Assembly (NCBI GenBank): GCA_964017045.1
Contig: OZ024807.1
Location: 14,082,941-14,146,940 of the forward strand
Source: Omphiscola glabra
Lineage: Eukaryota > Mollusca > Gastropoda > Lymnaeidae
Direction: 5' to 3'
Length of the DNA: 64,000 bases
Below are positions 1 through 12,198 of this stretch, piece by piece. The notes under the pieces were generated by a model. That model ran no database searches. It was given only the letters and a program-made list of their open reading frames with translations, and was not told the DNA's origin. The stretch's first letter is position 1; every line of letters starts with the position of its first letter. Both the position numbers and the translations under genes were made by a program.

Positions 1-279
1 GGACCGCCCCTTTCATTCGTGGATCCGTCCTTTTGTGTGTCATATGTGAAGTAGTCCAGTAAGGGAAAACCCCGTCAGACAGCCCGTGTGGGCCTCGTGT
101 GTGAAGCGTGTTTCTACTCTTTATGTTTATTACCCCCCCCCCCCCACCTTTTTTTTCTCCCCTCCCCCGTCCCGGCCTTTACTCCACTTGACCCGAGTTC
201 TACTTTTGTTTTATTTGGTCCACTTTTTAGAGGTCATTAAAAAAAAAAAGCAAAGTTCCAGACATATAACAGAACGTTG

Positions 280-383
280 AAATTTGAAGGCGACTTTATT
301 TTTGGGTCGGAAAATGTCCATTGTCAAATTTGAAGGCGACTTTATTTTTGGGTCGGAAAATGTCCATTGTCAAATTTAAAGCA
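280..383. repeat. Direct repeat, 2 copies of about 52 bp
   Basis: A unit containing GAAGGCGACTTTATTTTTGG and GTCGGAAAATGTCCATTGTC occurs twice in tandem. Confidence 0.85.
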
Positions 384-477
384 GACAAATATCGGTCGAA
401 GTAATAAAATTCAACATTGCAAGGTCTCAGTTAATGAAATAAACAACATAATAGACATGTGGCTAGTAATACATAAA

Positions 478-890
478 AGCATTGACACAGTGCTAACAAA
501 GGCTGGGCCTGGGACAAAGCCTAAATTTAGGTGCCCTCTTCCCCAAAGGAATATATATAAAGCATAGACTCAGTGCTAACAAAGGCTGGGCCTGGGACAA
601 AGCCTAAATTTAGGTGCCCTCTTCCCCAAAGGAATATATATAAAGCATAGACTCAGTGCTAACAAAGGCTTGGGCCTGGGACAAAGCCTAAATTTAGGTG
701 CCCTCTTCCCCAAAGGAATATATATAAAGCATAGACTCAGTGCTAACAAAGGCTGGGCCTGTCACAAAGCCTAAATTTAGGTGCCCTCTTCCCCAAAGGA
801 ATATAAAGCATAGACACAGCGCTAACAAAGGCTGGGCCTGGGACAAAGCCTAAATTTAGGTGCCCTCTTCCCTAAAAGAATATATTAACA
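478..890. repeat. Minisatellite, about 85-bp unit, 5 copies
   Basis: The unit includes GTGCTAACAAAGGCTGGGCC and TAAATTTAGGTGCCCTCTTC. Copies differ by single substitutions and by the number of TA pairs. Confidence 0.9.
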
Positions 891-939
891 CACATTTTTG
901 AAGGCAAAATGACGATTTCGGAGATCTATGACGATTCGC

Positions 940-1295
940 CGCCACTTCGCCACCACCACTTTGCCGCCGCCACCTCGCCAACACCACTTCGCCACCACCA
1001 CTTTGCCGCCGCCACTTCGCCACCACCACTTTGCCGCCGCCACCTCGCCAACACCACTTCGCCACCACCACTTTGCCGCCGCCACTTAGCCACCACCACT
1101 TTTCCGCCGCAACTTCGCCACCACCACTTTGCCGCCGCCACCTCGCCAACACCACTTTGCCGCCGCCACTTCGCCACCACCACTTCGCCTCCGCCACTTC
1201 GCCACCACCACTTTGCCGCCGCCACTTTGCCACCACCACTTTTCCGCCGCAACTTCGCCACCACCACTTTGCCACCGCCACTTCGCCGACGATGA
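940..1295. repeat. GC-rich minisatellite of GCCGCCACTTCGCCACCACC type
   Basis: A degenerate array built on CGCCACCACCACTTTGCCGC. Its even codon-like composition opens frames on both strands, which are not genes. Confidence 0.9.
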
Positions 1296-1639
1296 TGAAG
1301 AAATTATGTAAATAAAAATGTGATAATTTTTATACACAGGTGATCGCAAAGAATGTTTGACGTCATAAGAACACATATCTATTGAAAGTTAGCTTGCTTT
1401 GTGTGTTTTTGTTAGTACGCTGCTCGTTAGTTCTACACAATTGGTGGAATGATCTTCATATATTGAATCGGATTAAACGTTTTAGTTTTTAATTGATATT
1501 TTTAACATTTTAAAAAGACAGCGCTAAAAAATCCCCCCTCCCCCCAACCCATTTTTTCCCTCCCCTTATAAGGGACTGCAGCTTACTGAAAAAGGAGGGG
1601 TTTTCGCCCTTGTTAATCTTTTTCGCCTAGAAATTAGAA

Positions 1640-1868
1640 ACATGTCTCAGATACATACGTTTTTCCCCCCTAAAATTCGCAAAGCTACACAGCCGCGTGC
1701 CCGATCTACAAGTTCTGCTTTATTTCCAGATACCGGCTGATGCAATTCCCGTAAAAATTTCTTAATTTCTTCAACTCGCCAGGTCTCAAATGCTGTTTTC
1801 GCCATGTGAGCAGCCATCTTTGTACGTTCTTTGTACTCCCCGGTATGAACGATAACTCTGGGTGACAA
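1640..1868 (-). CDS. SAP-domain-like coding fragment
   Basis: The minus strand encodes about 73 residues. The best internal start is the Met at about 1817, in AAAGATGGCTGC context. From there the frame gives a helix-extended-helix pattern with TWRVEEIKKFL, then VSGNKAELVDRARG. This matches the SAP nucleic-acid-binding fold: hydrophobic helix 1, a G-K/N turn, and the KxELVxR helix 2. After RARG (about 1690) the translation loses similarity, so the reading probably ends at a splice donor or a break there. It resembles first exons of SAP-bearing, often transposon-related, invertebrate proteins. No continuation was found toward position 1, where the sequence is minisatellite. It is probably a first exon or an orphan fragment. 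Confidence 0.4.
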
Positions 1869-2002
1869 GGAAAGTTGCAGTCTCCTTATAGGTCACTTCA
1901 TTTCTTACGCATCAACCTTGAACTTTTAAATAAAGCGCGCATTTGGATTGGTTACAATTGTGGAAAATTTACGTGTGATCGGTTATCCTTTTGTGAAATT
2001 CG

Positions 2003-2074
2003 GTTAGCCCGAGCAGTGTGTGCTCTGTTAGCCCGAGCAGTGTGTGCTCTGTTAGCCCGAGCAGTGTGTGCTCT
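2003..2074. repeat. 24-bp tandem repeat, 3 copies
   Basis: GTTAGCCCGAGCAGTGTGTG plus CTCT occurs three times without change. Confidence 0.9.
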
Positions 2075-2094
2075 TTAAATATGCAATTTTTTCA

Positions 2095-2450
2095 ATTTTG
2101 TGCCACCCCCTGAGATGGTGTCGCACAGTGTGTTCCGCAACCCACCCCCCTCCAACTTCCCCCTTGCTGCGCAACTGGACATACCCCAAAACCTTAAAAT
2201 AACGCAGGACAAATCAGATCCAACTGTCGCCCTACAATTCCAAAGAACCATTACAAATGTGTAAACCAAAAGAGTTACAGTTCGTGTGGGAGCAATCAAA
2301 CTCTCAAGCTTCCTTTCTCTCCCCCCCCCCAAAACCCTCCCCTTCCCCAACCCCCATAGTAACCCAATTCGACTCTGTAACCTAGAGTTCTAAACCATTG
2401 TTTATTACCCGCAATATTTACAGACCCCTATCGTTGTGTTGTAATTGTCT
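2095..2450. other. Intergenic stretch with C-runs
   Basis: Pyrimidine and C-run rich sequence upstream of the carboxypeptidase promoter. I see no gene or clear element. Confidence 0.4.
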
Positions 2451-2473
2451 GAGTCTCATGACACCTGCTTTAT

Positions 2474-2543
2474 AGCCAATGACAGTATCTATATAAGACG
2501 AAGCAAAGACGTCTGAGACATCATTCTTGGGTTCATCTTCTAG
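2474..2543 (+). promoter_or_regulatory. Probable carboxypeptidase core promoter and short 5' UTR exon
   Basis: An AGCCAAT box (2474-2480) and a TATATAAG box (2490-2497) are followed, about 25-30 bp on, by an initiator-like CATCATTC (2518-2525). A strong splice donor follows (TAG|GTAAGG, GT at 2544-2545). A matching acceptor (TTTTAACTACAG) ends at 3585, one base before the carboxypeptidase ATG at 3587. The simplest reading is a short noncoding first exon, about 2520-2543, spliced over a 1.04-kb intron. The TATA-driven start fits a strongly expressed tissue-specific secreted enzyme. The transcription start itself is inferred. Confidence 0.6.
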
Positions 2544-3586
2544 GTAAGGTTATGCTAGTTACGTTTCTGTGCTCGTAACCGTGAAGTTACCCTTCTGCAA
2601 TACATCAACATGATATAGCAGATTTTAAAAAAGAAGGTTAATCCATTTTGAAGACTTACTATAGGATTGACGTCTAATGGATTGTTTAATTGATTGTGTT
2701 GCTTGTTGACTTCCTAAAATAGGGATTGAAATTAACAAAAACTATTTTTTTTTAAAAAGGAAAATTTTTTTTGAAAATATGGACAATTTAAATAAAAATA
2801 GTTAAAAATTTTAGTTTTATGTTATTGTAGATGAGAGGAAAGACGAAAAACTTGGAGAGAGAGTTGTTTTGAAACGTGGTACCCAGTACATAAAGCTAGA
2901 AATGTACAGATGTGTAGAAAAAAACACATACCTTTGAAACATAACTCACTCCAATATACTCCCAAGAGACTTGATTTATTTTACTGATACTATTCAATAT
3001 TTTTTTCGCATTTCATGGTATGTATGCATCAAATAAATTCTGTAATAAATAATTCATAATATTATACATATAGAAAAAAAAACGTTATGCGCCCCTTCAT
3101 TCCCAGCGCTGTTTTTCGCTACAAGGCTCTTTTTTTAGTAATTTCCAAACGGTGCATTTCGGGTCAAAATATTCAATAATTTATGCCAAAGCCAGCTGTG
3201 AGACAAAACTATTTAGCCACCTGTAAAACTTTATGAGAACCGCTGGCCCCTAGATTTGTTTGAGCTGATCGACGACTGTCTTCAGTTAAATGAATTCCGA
3301 GAGAGCGCTGATTTATAGAGAGATGCAACTTGCATTTCCTATATCAACTTTATGACGGTATGTGTGATGGGATTTAAGCATGCGCTTTCTCCCATGTACG
3401 TGGTCAAGGTCTGGTAACCGTTCAAGTATGAGATTACCGTAATCATTAGAAAAAAACCCACCCACATTATAACTAGAAGTGTGTGCCGATATCATGCGGT
3501 CAAGATTTTCATTATTTGAACAATTTAAATTTTTTAAAAAAGGGGGGTCTTGAGTTAACTCCACGTTTTGATGTTTTAACTACAGC

Positions 3587-6500
3587 ATGGCTCGAGTTAC
3601 GTCCCCTCTGTTCCTGCTGCTCAGCATAGCATTTGGCGTGTTGGCCGAGCAACAACTGCGCTTTGAAGGGTAAGTGTTGCCGTCTGCGTTTTGAAGGGTA
3701 AGTGTTGACGTCTGGGTTATAGCTAACGTACATTTTACTTTCCTTCACAGGCGATACAATTCAAATATGCTTTAAAAAATTTTTTGTAATCCAATTTAAA
3801 TGAATATAATATATGTTTATTAATATATACAGTTGTATACATAAAATCAGGGCCGTGGAGAGGATTTTTGGGCCCCAAGCATAGCTTCAATATTTTGAAA
3901 TGAATTGGGAAAAGTTTTCAAGGGAAGAGGTGCACCATAAGGGGTCCAATGAAAGGGGTGCAATGATAGGGGTGCAATGATAGGGGTGCAAGGAAAGGGG
4001 TGCAATGAAAGGGTTGCAAGGGAAAGGGGGCAAGGGAATGGTTGCAATGAAAGGGTTGGAAGGAGAGGGCTGCAATGAAAGGGGTTCAAAGAAAGAGGTG
4101 CAATCAAAGGTTTGCAATGACATGGGTGCAATGAAAAGAGTACAAGTCAATGGGTGCAATGAAAAGAGTACAAGTTATGGGTGCAATGAAAATAGTACAA
4201 GTCAATGGGTGCAATGAAAAGAGTACAAGTCAATGGTTGCAAAGAAAAGAGTACAAGAGGATGGGAGCAAGGAAAGGGGTGCAAGAAAAGGGGTCAATGG
4301 AAGAGGGTGCAAGCGAAGGGGTCAACGGAAGGGGGGCAACCGAAGGGGTCAACGGAAAGGGGTGCAAGAGAAGGGGTGCAAGAGAAGGGGTTAACGGAAG
4401 AGGGTGCAAGAGAAGGGGTCAACGGAAGGAGGTGAAAGAGAAGGGGTCAACGGAAGGGGGTGCAAGAGAAGGGGTCAACGGAAGGGAATGCAAGAGCAGG
4501 GGTAAACGGAAGAGGGTGCAATAGAAGGGGTCAACGGAAGGAGGTGCAAGAGAAGGGGTCAACGGAAAGGGGTGCAAGAGACGGGTTGAACGGAAGGGGG
4601 TGCAAGAGAAGGGGTTTATTCAAAATAAGATTAAAACAAAAACAATGGGGGTAAAAGATGTTTATTCAAATTGTATTGATGTAAAAGTTTCATGATTCTA
4701 ACTTATATTTGATAAGTTGTCTTTACAGCGAAGCAGTTCTTTTCTTCACCATCTCTTCTCCATGAGGATATTCTATTAATCGAGCCCCATTATTGAACTT
4801 CATAAATACTAAGTCAGCTTCATATCCACTTTGTTTACACATTTACAAAGGCGGCCATCCTTAACTGATATAATTTTAAAACGGATGCAACTGGCTCCCA
4901 CCCTTCTCGAATCCGACTTTGAAAATTAACTTAATCATAATGTTTTTTTAAAGACTTATTCATATTGTTTTTTTTAAATATTTAATCACACTATTTTTAA
5001 ATATATACACGCTGCCGAGGCCAATGTTAGCTCGAATAAAGGTCCTTACGTTGAAGGAGTAACTATTGTAATATTTATAATACGTTCAACACTTAGGCCT
5101 CTCACTCATTGAAAGTTGATGTCTTTACCTCCTCTCTGATATCAACTTTTGGCCTTGTTCTGCATGCCCCTCTCTAAATGAATCTCTCAATTTTCCCACA
5201 GCTATCAGCTTCTGGCAGTGTTCTCTAGAGACCACGAGGATGTGAAATTCCTTAACGATCTTGGCGAGACCTATGTTGATGTAAGTGAACCTGAATTATT
5301 AGACTTCCCCCCCCACTTTCCTGTATTACGATACATCATACATGTCGTTATGTTCATCTGACGACATATTGGGGGATTACCAACAATCTGTATCCTTAAA
5401 CCGGTATCGTTTACTGTATATTGCAGCTGGACTTCTGGAGAGACCCCGTCCCCCAACAAAACGCAACTGTTCTGGTGCCACCAACCCTGCTGGGTCCAGT
5501 GAAAACCAAATTGACCAGTCGCGGAATCACCTTTGTAATCATGTCTGATGACGTGCAGAGGTCAGTACTATAGCTACCGATTAAAGGGAGGAAACATCTT
5601 TTAGAGAAATTAAATAAAGGGAGAAAACCCCTATTAATTAAAGGTAGAGAATCTGAGAAATACGGAAATTAAATTAAAGGGAGAAAACACTTAAATTAAA
5701 AAAAATCATACATATATTTACACACACACACACATATATATATATATTTATAAATATAAACTGGATACCTTGCGTGCGAGAATATTTTTTTTTCTTTTTT
5801 TAAGGGACGTTTATTACGTCAGGTTCCATCATTCAGCATCACCACCTCCACAAACACAATTCTCAACCCACGCGAGACTCGCAGCACGTACATTATGTTT
5901 TAAAGAAAATGTAGCTTCTTAATTATATTACGAATTTCACACACGCTAAATTGGTCCCAGACTACTCTTAAACTAAGACCCATTCACTGTCTTACATTTT
6001 AAGTACGTGCTGAATCAGCAAAGAGAAATTTATCCGGAGTTATCAAATTAAAATAAGTTCCTCTGATTTAGATGTCATGTGGGAGAGATTTGGTAAACAT
6101 GTACTCACGAAGCCATCTTTAAAATCGGTTAAAAAAAAATATATATAACATGGTTGTAAACCAGGCCTGCAAAGCTCAAAATGTAAGACGGGCCGTAATA
6201 CTTTATGAAAAACTTGCGCGGGCAGAAAGAAAATAGGACAGGCGGAAAGCTATTAAAAAAAACATAATAATATTTCGTTTCTTCGCGGGCCGTATGTTGT
6301 GCATGCCTGGTCTAAACTGATACTTTTCAAACGCACAAAATACAATTTCAAAAGCATGCAATTGGGGGGGGGGGGGGGGGGGAAATTGATATTAAAAATA
6401 ATTTAATTCACAAATATATTTTATTCAGTGGTCATCAGCCAGGAGTTGGTTAAATAATTTGTTGATAATAAGTTTTTTAAAAAGTGCCATTTTCGCTTAG

Positions 6501-9500
6501 TTTTAACTTATTTATATCACATACCACACGGAAGTCAGCCTCAATTTGGAAACTTATCATGGAGAGGGCGTGGTTTAGCCAAGTGGTTAATTCAAATACT
6601 TGTAGTTTGTAGTACAGCGTAAAGCTTAAGTGACACTACATGGTACACATTTACAATCATTTACTATTCATTACGATCTAGCAAAAAGAAAACACATTTT
6701 GTTTTAAGGAGAATAGAGTAAAGATGGAATGCAAAAATACTGTTGGTAAGGTTCGGGGGTTAAAAAAAAAAAAAAAAAAAAAGGTCAATGTAAATTTTGG
6801 TTTCAGTATCGTGGACGCTGGCTCAGCCCGCACTCCCCAAGAGGAAGTGAACAGAAAACGTCAGATATCAAATGCCGTCATCGACCACTACAACTACCAC
6901 ACCTACAACACGGTATGTCCGCTCCACAGTTCTGGCCCAGAATGCGCTTGTTTCTAATGGGCGTGTCTGGTATCAGTGGCGTACCATTGGGAGGGGGGGG
7001 GGTTGGCTGGGAAGGGGTTTGTATTACATTATAAAAAAGACGTGTGTCTGTGATAATAATATGATCATTTTTAAATTTAAAAATTTATATTTTATTTTCA
7101 TCAGCATCACCTTCCTGCCATATAAAGGAAAAAAAATAGTTATCATTAAAAAAAAAATTAGCAATACTATAATTGTTTTTTCTCCAATCACAGATTCTCG
7201 GTTACCTCCAAGCACTGAAGAACAGATACACGAACAATGTTGAGCTGTCCAACCTTAACTACGTCACACACGAGGGCAGAGTTGTCGCCCTGGTCAAGGT
7301 AACGCCATTGCGGGTCATTCCATTCCATTAGATAAGAAGATCTGAGGTTAAGACTCGTGGCCAAGTGGAACTGTTGTCTGCCCCCGAGTTTGTAAAAAAA
7401 AAAGTAGGGGTGGGGGATGTCGCTCAATGTCGTAAAACAAATTAGCCTGACAGAACGCGGGAGAGTCAGTCGAGAAAGGGAATAATCTTTACCCCACAGC
7501 CACAGTTGTGGAATTATAGGGAAAATTGTGGAATTATAGGGAAAGTTGTAGCATTATGGGGAAAATTGGCTTGCTAAAGTCAGGAAGTCAGGAGAAGTTG
7601 GCTTTACTGGCTTTTACGGTTACTTTGACAATTGAATGCAACGTTTCGAGGTCAGTTACAGCTTCAGAATGATAAGCCATGATACAGAACGTCACCTTCC
7701 GACTGCATCTAAAATGGTAGCCATATTATAGATTAAAGGGGTGGGGGGTGGGTGACTTTTTAAAATAACAACTCTAGTGAAACAATTAATAAATTGTTGG
7801 GTGTTTTTTTCCACTCGAGTTGCGTATAAAGATAATGATTCCTTGTGTCAGTGGCACATTAAAACAATTGTCCTATTTCATCAACAGTTGGTTGGCAGAG
7901 CAAGTTCCGAGAAGAAGCCCGCCATCTTGGTTGAGGCAGGTATCCACGCCAGAGAGTGGGTCTCCCCGGCCGCCAACCTGTGGGCCATTGAGAAGGTGGG
8001 ACAAAATACATACTGCTTACGGAATCCTCTAAAACTGCCCGACTCAATCCTCTAACTACCTTATAACTTCTAACTATACCTTACTTAAACCTCTAACTAC
8101 CTTTCTTAATCCTTTAACTACCTTACTTAATCCCCTAACTACCTTACTTAATCCTCTAACTACCTTACTTAATCCTCTAACAATACTTACTTAATCCCCT
8201 AACTACCTTACTTAATCCTCTAACTATACTTACTTAATCCTCTAACCACCTTAATTAATCCCCTAACTACCTTACTTAATCCCCTAACTACCCATTCAAT
8301 CCTCTAACTACGTCATTCAATCCTCAAACTACTGCCTCAATCCACTAACATATAATACCTTACTAGATTCGCGTCGTTGCCTTCTTGTCACATTCCTCTG
8401 CCTGTGTAATGACATTTTAGCACGCGCTGTCACATCCTATTGAAATGCTCTTACTACGTTGTCGTGTACACTCTCCAGCTACTGTCCGACTACGCCAGCG
8501 GCGTCGCCACAGCTGTCCAAATCTTAGACAAGTATGATTGGTACTTCGTGCCGGTGGCCAACCCTGACGGTTATGAGTACACCCACACCACAGTAAGTTC
8601 TTAAACCAGTACCCAAAGTCACTAGACTAACGAGGTGATACAATCGGTTAACTCTAACACCTAAAAATATGTGTGGGGAGAAAATATTACGCACCAAACG
8701 CACTTGCGACTGTTTTTTTTTTTTATTTAGAGACTCTCGCTTAGCGCGCAGTTATCGGTAATCATCTGAAAATATTTTCATTATATTCGTATTGAAAAAC
8801 AGGAAAAACTCATTTATTGGGGGTTGGGGCTGAAAATTTGATAGAATGTGTTGTCATTGGCAACGAGTCTTTGTGCCAAATTTTAGCTCGATAGGTTGAG
8901 GGAAGTGGGTCAGCCAGCCATAAATAAAATCGAAATTAATGTAAAGGACCTAAAAAATGGAAGAATCGTATAAATGAGTGCAATTTTAAATCCTGAATGT
9001 CTTATGTTGTGTGTTCCTTAGAACCGTATGTGGAGAAAGAACAAACGCTACGTCAGTGCCAGGTGTACCGGTGTGGACCTCAACAGGAACTTTGACGCCA
9101 TGTGGGGAAGTAAGTCTCTCCTTGTAATCCAGTCCTAGCGGTTCAATAAGAAGTCACCCAATGAGTTTTGGGGCAGTCGTGATTACTAGTTTAACGCTCC
9201 CGAAACTTTTACGTTTTCTGTTTTTCTCCACCATGTATCACAGCGTCTGTGGTGCTAGGTTTACGCATCCCCACTAAATAGGGTTTGTCATCTCTTAGAC
9301 CGGAAACGTCACACATTACGTAATTTTAATATTTCAATACAATTTTTTCGTAAATATAGCTTCTAACAACGTATTTCCCCACATATATAGCAGTAACAAT
9401 TTGTTTATAAAATCTTTCGTAAAATAAAGTTGCACACACGTTTTAGTCTTGGTTTAGACACACTTTGCTGGATCACATTAAGGTAACATAGGAGTACCGT

Positions 9501-12100
9501 ACAGCTGTTGAGAGATTGGCCAAACGTAATACCAGGATGTTGAATTAATATCTTAATGAGATTGGCCAGACTTTACGCCCGGACAGATTTCCGACATTAA
9601 ATGACAAACCCAATTCCTCCCGAATCTTAAACACACGCCAACAAGGGGAAAACAGAACCATGAAGAAACAACCCTTAAATCTGTGTCCAATCCTTTTTCC
9701 CCAGCCACCGGCATCTCCAGGACGTGCTCCAGCGACATCTACCTGGGCGAGGCTCCCTTCTCCGAGCCAGAGACCGCCAACCTGAGGGATCTGTTTGAGA
9801 GTATCATCGGCGAGGTGGTCGCCTACTTGTCCGTGCACTCCTACTCACAGGTAACTGACGTGGGCGCACGCGGCCCGCATTGTTTATCCTTATGTCGGTC
9901 GTCAGAATGTAACGTTATTTAACAAATCCTGGTTTTATCGCAATTAATTCATCTCACTTTGGTGACTTCAATTCCCTTATCACAACATCTAAGTAAAAAC
10001 AAATCAAAAGGTTAAAAAAAAGGAATTGTAAACATGCAAATATGTTGTTTCTTCAAATGAAATGTGTAAAGACTCCCGTCATTTTTTTCAAGAAAAATTT
10101 AGTGAATTTAATATATTTACCTTTATGAGAACAGTTACAAAGAACTGAGAGGAGGAAGGCTAATTTTTTAACTGATTAAACTGAGCCAAATCACCGGGTT
10201 TGTGACTGAGACGCATGTTGGTCAAGTTCTCACGGAGAGAGCTGGTGGAGGCCAGGACAACTCACCAGTTGGTGCATTGCCCAGTTTTGTCTTATCAATA
10301 GCTTCTTTAGTCAGGGCTGCCTTTTCCAGAAATCTGTTGTCCAGAGCAGTGGCGTAGGTGCGGAGGGGCGGCCCTGTCCATGGCTGCAGGATTTTTTTAC
10401 AACAACCACTACAATATTTATTAAAATAATCGTTTAAAATATGCTCTTTCAGTTCCTCCTGGTCCCATGGGGTTACACCGAATATGTGTCCAGACCACCA
10501 AACGCTGCAGAGCTGGTCAGTGACTTTTACTGTTACACTTAAGTTAAACTTATTTACTAGAGCTGGGTCAATGTGTTTCGCTGTTGCACAACTTGTAGCT
10601 ATACACTTATTTATGCAAAGACATTTCAATTTCACACAATGTATACAGGCTTTCTAAACTTATATAGGTCTCAGAATATAATTCGCCCCCCTCCCCCATC
10701 TCTTCTCTACCACGACATATTTTTTTATTATTTTTAAAATCAGGACCGTGTGGCAACTAGGATGACCCAAGCCCTGATCGCGAGATTCGGCACTCAGTAC
10801 TACATGGGAACAGCATGGCAACTGCTCAACTGTAAGTAGCTGACAGACATGTCACCGCAGTAGAGAAGTAAATGGTGTGATCAGGGGCAGGGCAACCTAT
10901 GCGGCCGCAATGGGCCCCGCCCCGAATTTATTTTCGAATACGAAATCTTAATTTTCACGTATTATCCTTATCCTCCACCCAGAATGGGCCCCGCGCAATC
11001 CGTTTCACACAGGGCCCCGCAATTTTTAGGGTCGGCCCTGATCAGGGGTTCTCAAAGTTGAAAAAAATTATCCTTGACTCTAAGATGATAGGATTTTAAG
11101 AATTTTAATATATATATGTACATTTTTCGCAGAAGCTCAAGGAATTAATCTTTCCAAAATTAAAATAAGTGTACAAGTTTAATTAATACTACAATGCCTT
11201 ATAAAACTCTACAACCCAACCCACCCAAAATCCCTCGCTTCCTCCAGTTTCCAAAAGTATTTAGGGTGCTACGTGTTTGGCCATTGACTTCTCAGGTTGC
11301 CTTATTGTTTTTAGTTGTTTTTTTTTAAAGAGACTTAACATTTTGTCTACCAGGCTTCTCAATTTTCATTGAATGAATTTCCATCTGAACGACCGTTTCA
11401 ATTTACCCCAACCTTTCTGACTGATCATTTCAAGTTACAACAACCTCTCGGACTGACCGTTTCAATTTACCCCAACCTTTCTCACTGATCATTTCAATTT
11501 ACAACAACCTCTCGGACTGACCGTTTCAATTTACAACAACCTCTCGGACTGACCGTTTCAATTTACAACATCCTGTTGGACTGACCGTTTCAATTTACAA
11601 CAGCCCCTCGGACTGACGGTTTCAATTTACAACAACCTCTTGGACTGACCGTTTCAATTTACAACAACCTGTTAAACTGACCGTTTCAATTTACAACAAC
11701 CTGTTGGACTAACCGTTTTAATTTACAACAACCTCTTGGACTGACCGTTTCAATTTACAACAACCTGTTAAACTGACCGTTTCAATTTACAACAACCTGT
11801 TGGACTAACCGTTTTAATTTACAACAGCCTCTCGGACTGACCGTTTCAATTTCCTCTAACCTCCCTGACACACGGTTTCAATTTACCCTCACTAACTTCT
11901 CTGACACAGACGCAGCTAGCGGTGCCGCCGAGGACTGGGCGCTGTCCAGGAAGCCAGGTCTTTACGGCATGTGCTACGAACTCAGACCTGGGTACAATGA
12001 TAATCGTGGCTTCATTCTGCCAGCCAATGAAATCATCCCAACTGGCCAAGAATATTACGATAGTCTCGTAGTCTTGGCCAATGAAATGAGAGCTGTTTAA
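3587..12100 (+). CDS. Secreted M14A zinc carboxypeptidase precursor, isoform with terminal exon 12A (12 coding exons)
   Basis: Coding exons, all GT-AG and in phase: 3587-3669, 5202-5280, 5427-5560, 6807-6912, 7194-7298, 7888-7995, 8479-8592, 9022-9109, 9705-9850, 10453-10515, 10744-10831, 11910-12100. They total 1305 nt, or 434 aa, a normal length for a pro-carboxypeptidase A/B. Residues 1-20 form a signal peptide ([20 protein letters not shown]). Residues 21 to about 117 are the inhibitory activation peptide, ending near the basic site RKR at 115-117. The catalytic domain follows. Zinc ligands are His189 and Glu192 (HAREW) and His317 (VHSYSQ). Substrate binding uses Arg248 (MWRK), Asn264-Arg265 (DLNRNF) and Tyr372. 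The catalytic base is Glu395 (YELR). Cys258 and Cys280 match the conserved disulfide. The position equivalent to bovine CPA residue 255 is Glu379, an acidic pocket residue like the Asp of CPB, which suggests a preference for C-terminal Lys/Arg. By family, it trims C-terminal residues from peptides outside the cell, typically in digestion. The specificity is inferred. Confidence 0.95.
3920..4620. repeat. Degenerate minisatellite in carboxypeptidase intron 1
   Basis: About 45 copies of a 14-19 bp unit, first of GGGTGCAATGAAAG type and later of GGTGCAAGAGAAGGGGTCAA type. Just before it, CAGGGCCGTGGAGAGG (3849) resembles the left end of hAT-like elements. Confidence 0.85.
6162..6309. mobile_element. 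Short hAT-like MITE in carboxypeptidase intron 3
   Basis: The termini CAGGCCTGCA and TGCATGCCTG are near-inverted. They enclose 148 bp, with the shared GGGCCGTA motif near both ends in opposite orientation. Flanking 8-mers TTGTAAAC and GTCTAAAC match at 6 of 8 positions, fitting an aged hAT target duplication. It lies between exons 3 and 4. Confidence 0.5.
8041..8350. repeat. 20-bp minisatellite in carboxypeptidase intron 6
   Basis: About 15 degenerate copies of CTCTAACTACCTTACTTAAT. It ends about 130 bp before exon 7. Confidence 0.85.
11385..11890. repeat. 35-bp minisatellite abutting the exon 12A acceptor
   Basis: About 14 copies of a unit containing CTGACCGTTTCAATTTACAA. The final degenerate copies run into the polypyrimidine tract and AG of exon 12A. 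Confidence 0.9.
11910..12100 (+). CDS. Carboxypeptidase alternative terminal exon 12A (Glu at specificity position)
   Basis: This is the last exon of isoform A. It follows an AG acceptor at 11908-11909 and enters with a split codon (T from exon 11 plus AC). It encodes 63 residues with the substrate Tyr372, the pocket residue Glu379, the catalytic Glu395 and the C-terminal helix, then TAA at 12098-12100. Candidate AATAAA signals lie at 12199-12204 and 12312-12317. The acceptor sits at the very end of a minisatellite (about 11385-11890), and the last degenerate repeat units merge into the polypyrimidine tract. Confidence 0.9.
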
Positions 12101-12198
12101 GACATGCGCAAACAGATTTGAATCATTTTTTTGTTGTTGCTGTTTTCTTTCAAGAAGAGTTCTTCGAGTGTTTTTCAGCATTCGTTTAATATGGCTAA

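Noticed and set aside
856..1376. Overlapping frames rich in Trp/Gly/Lys or Pro/His
   Set aside because: Compositional result of the GCC/ACC minisatellite.
10222..10635. 137-codon minus-strand frame
   Set aside because: Antisense shadow over carboxypeptidase exon 10 and flanking introns; no recognisable domain.
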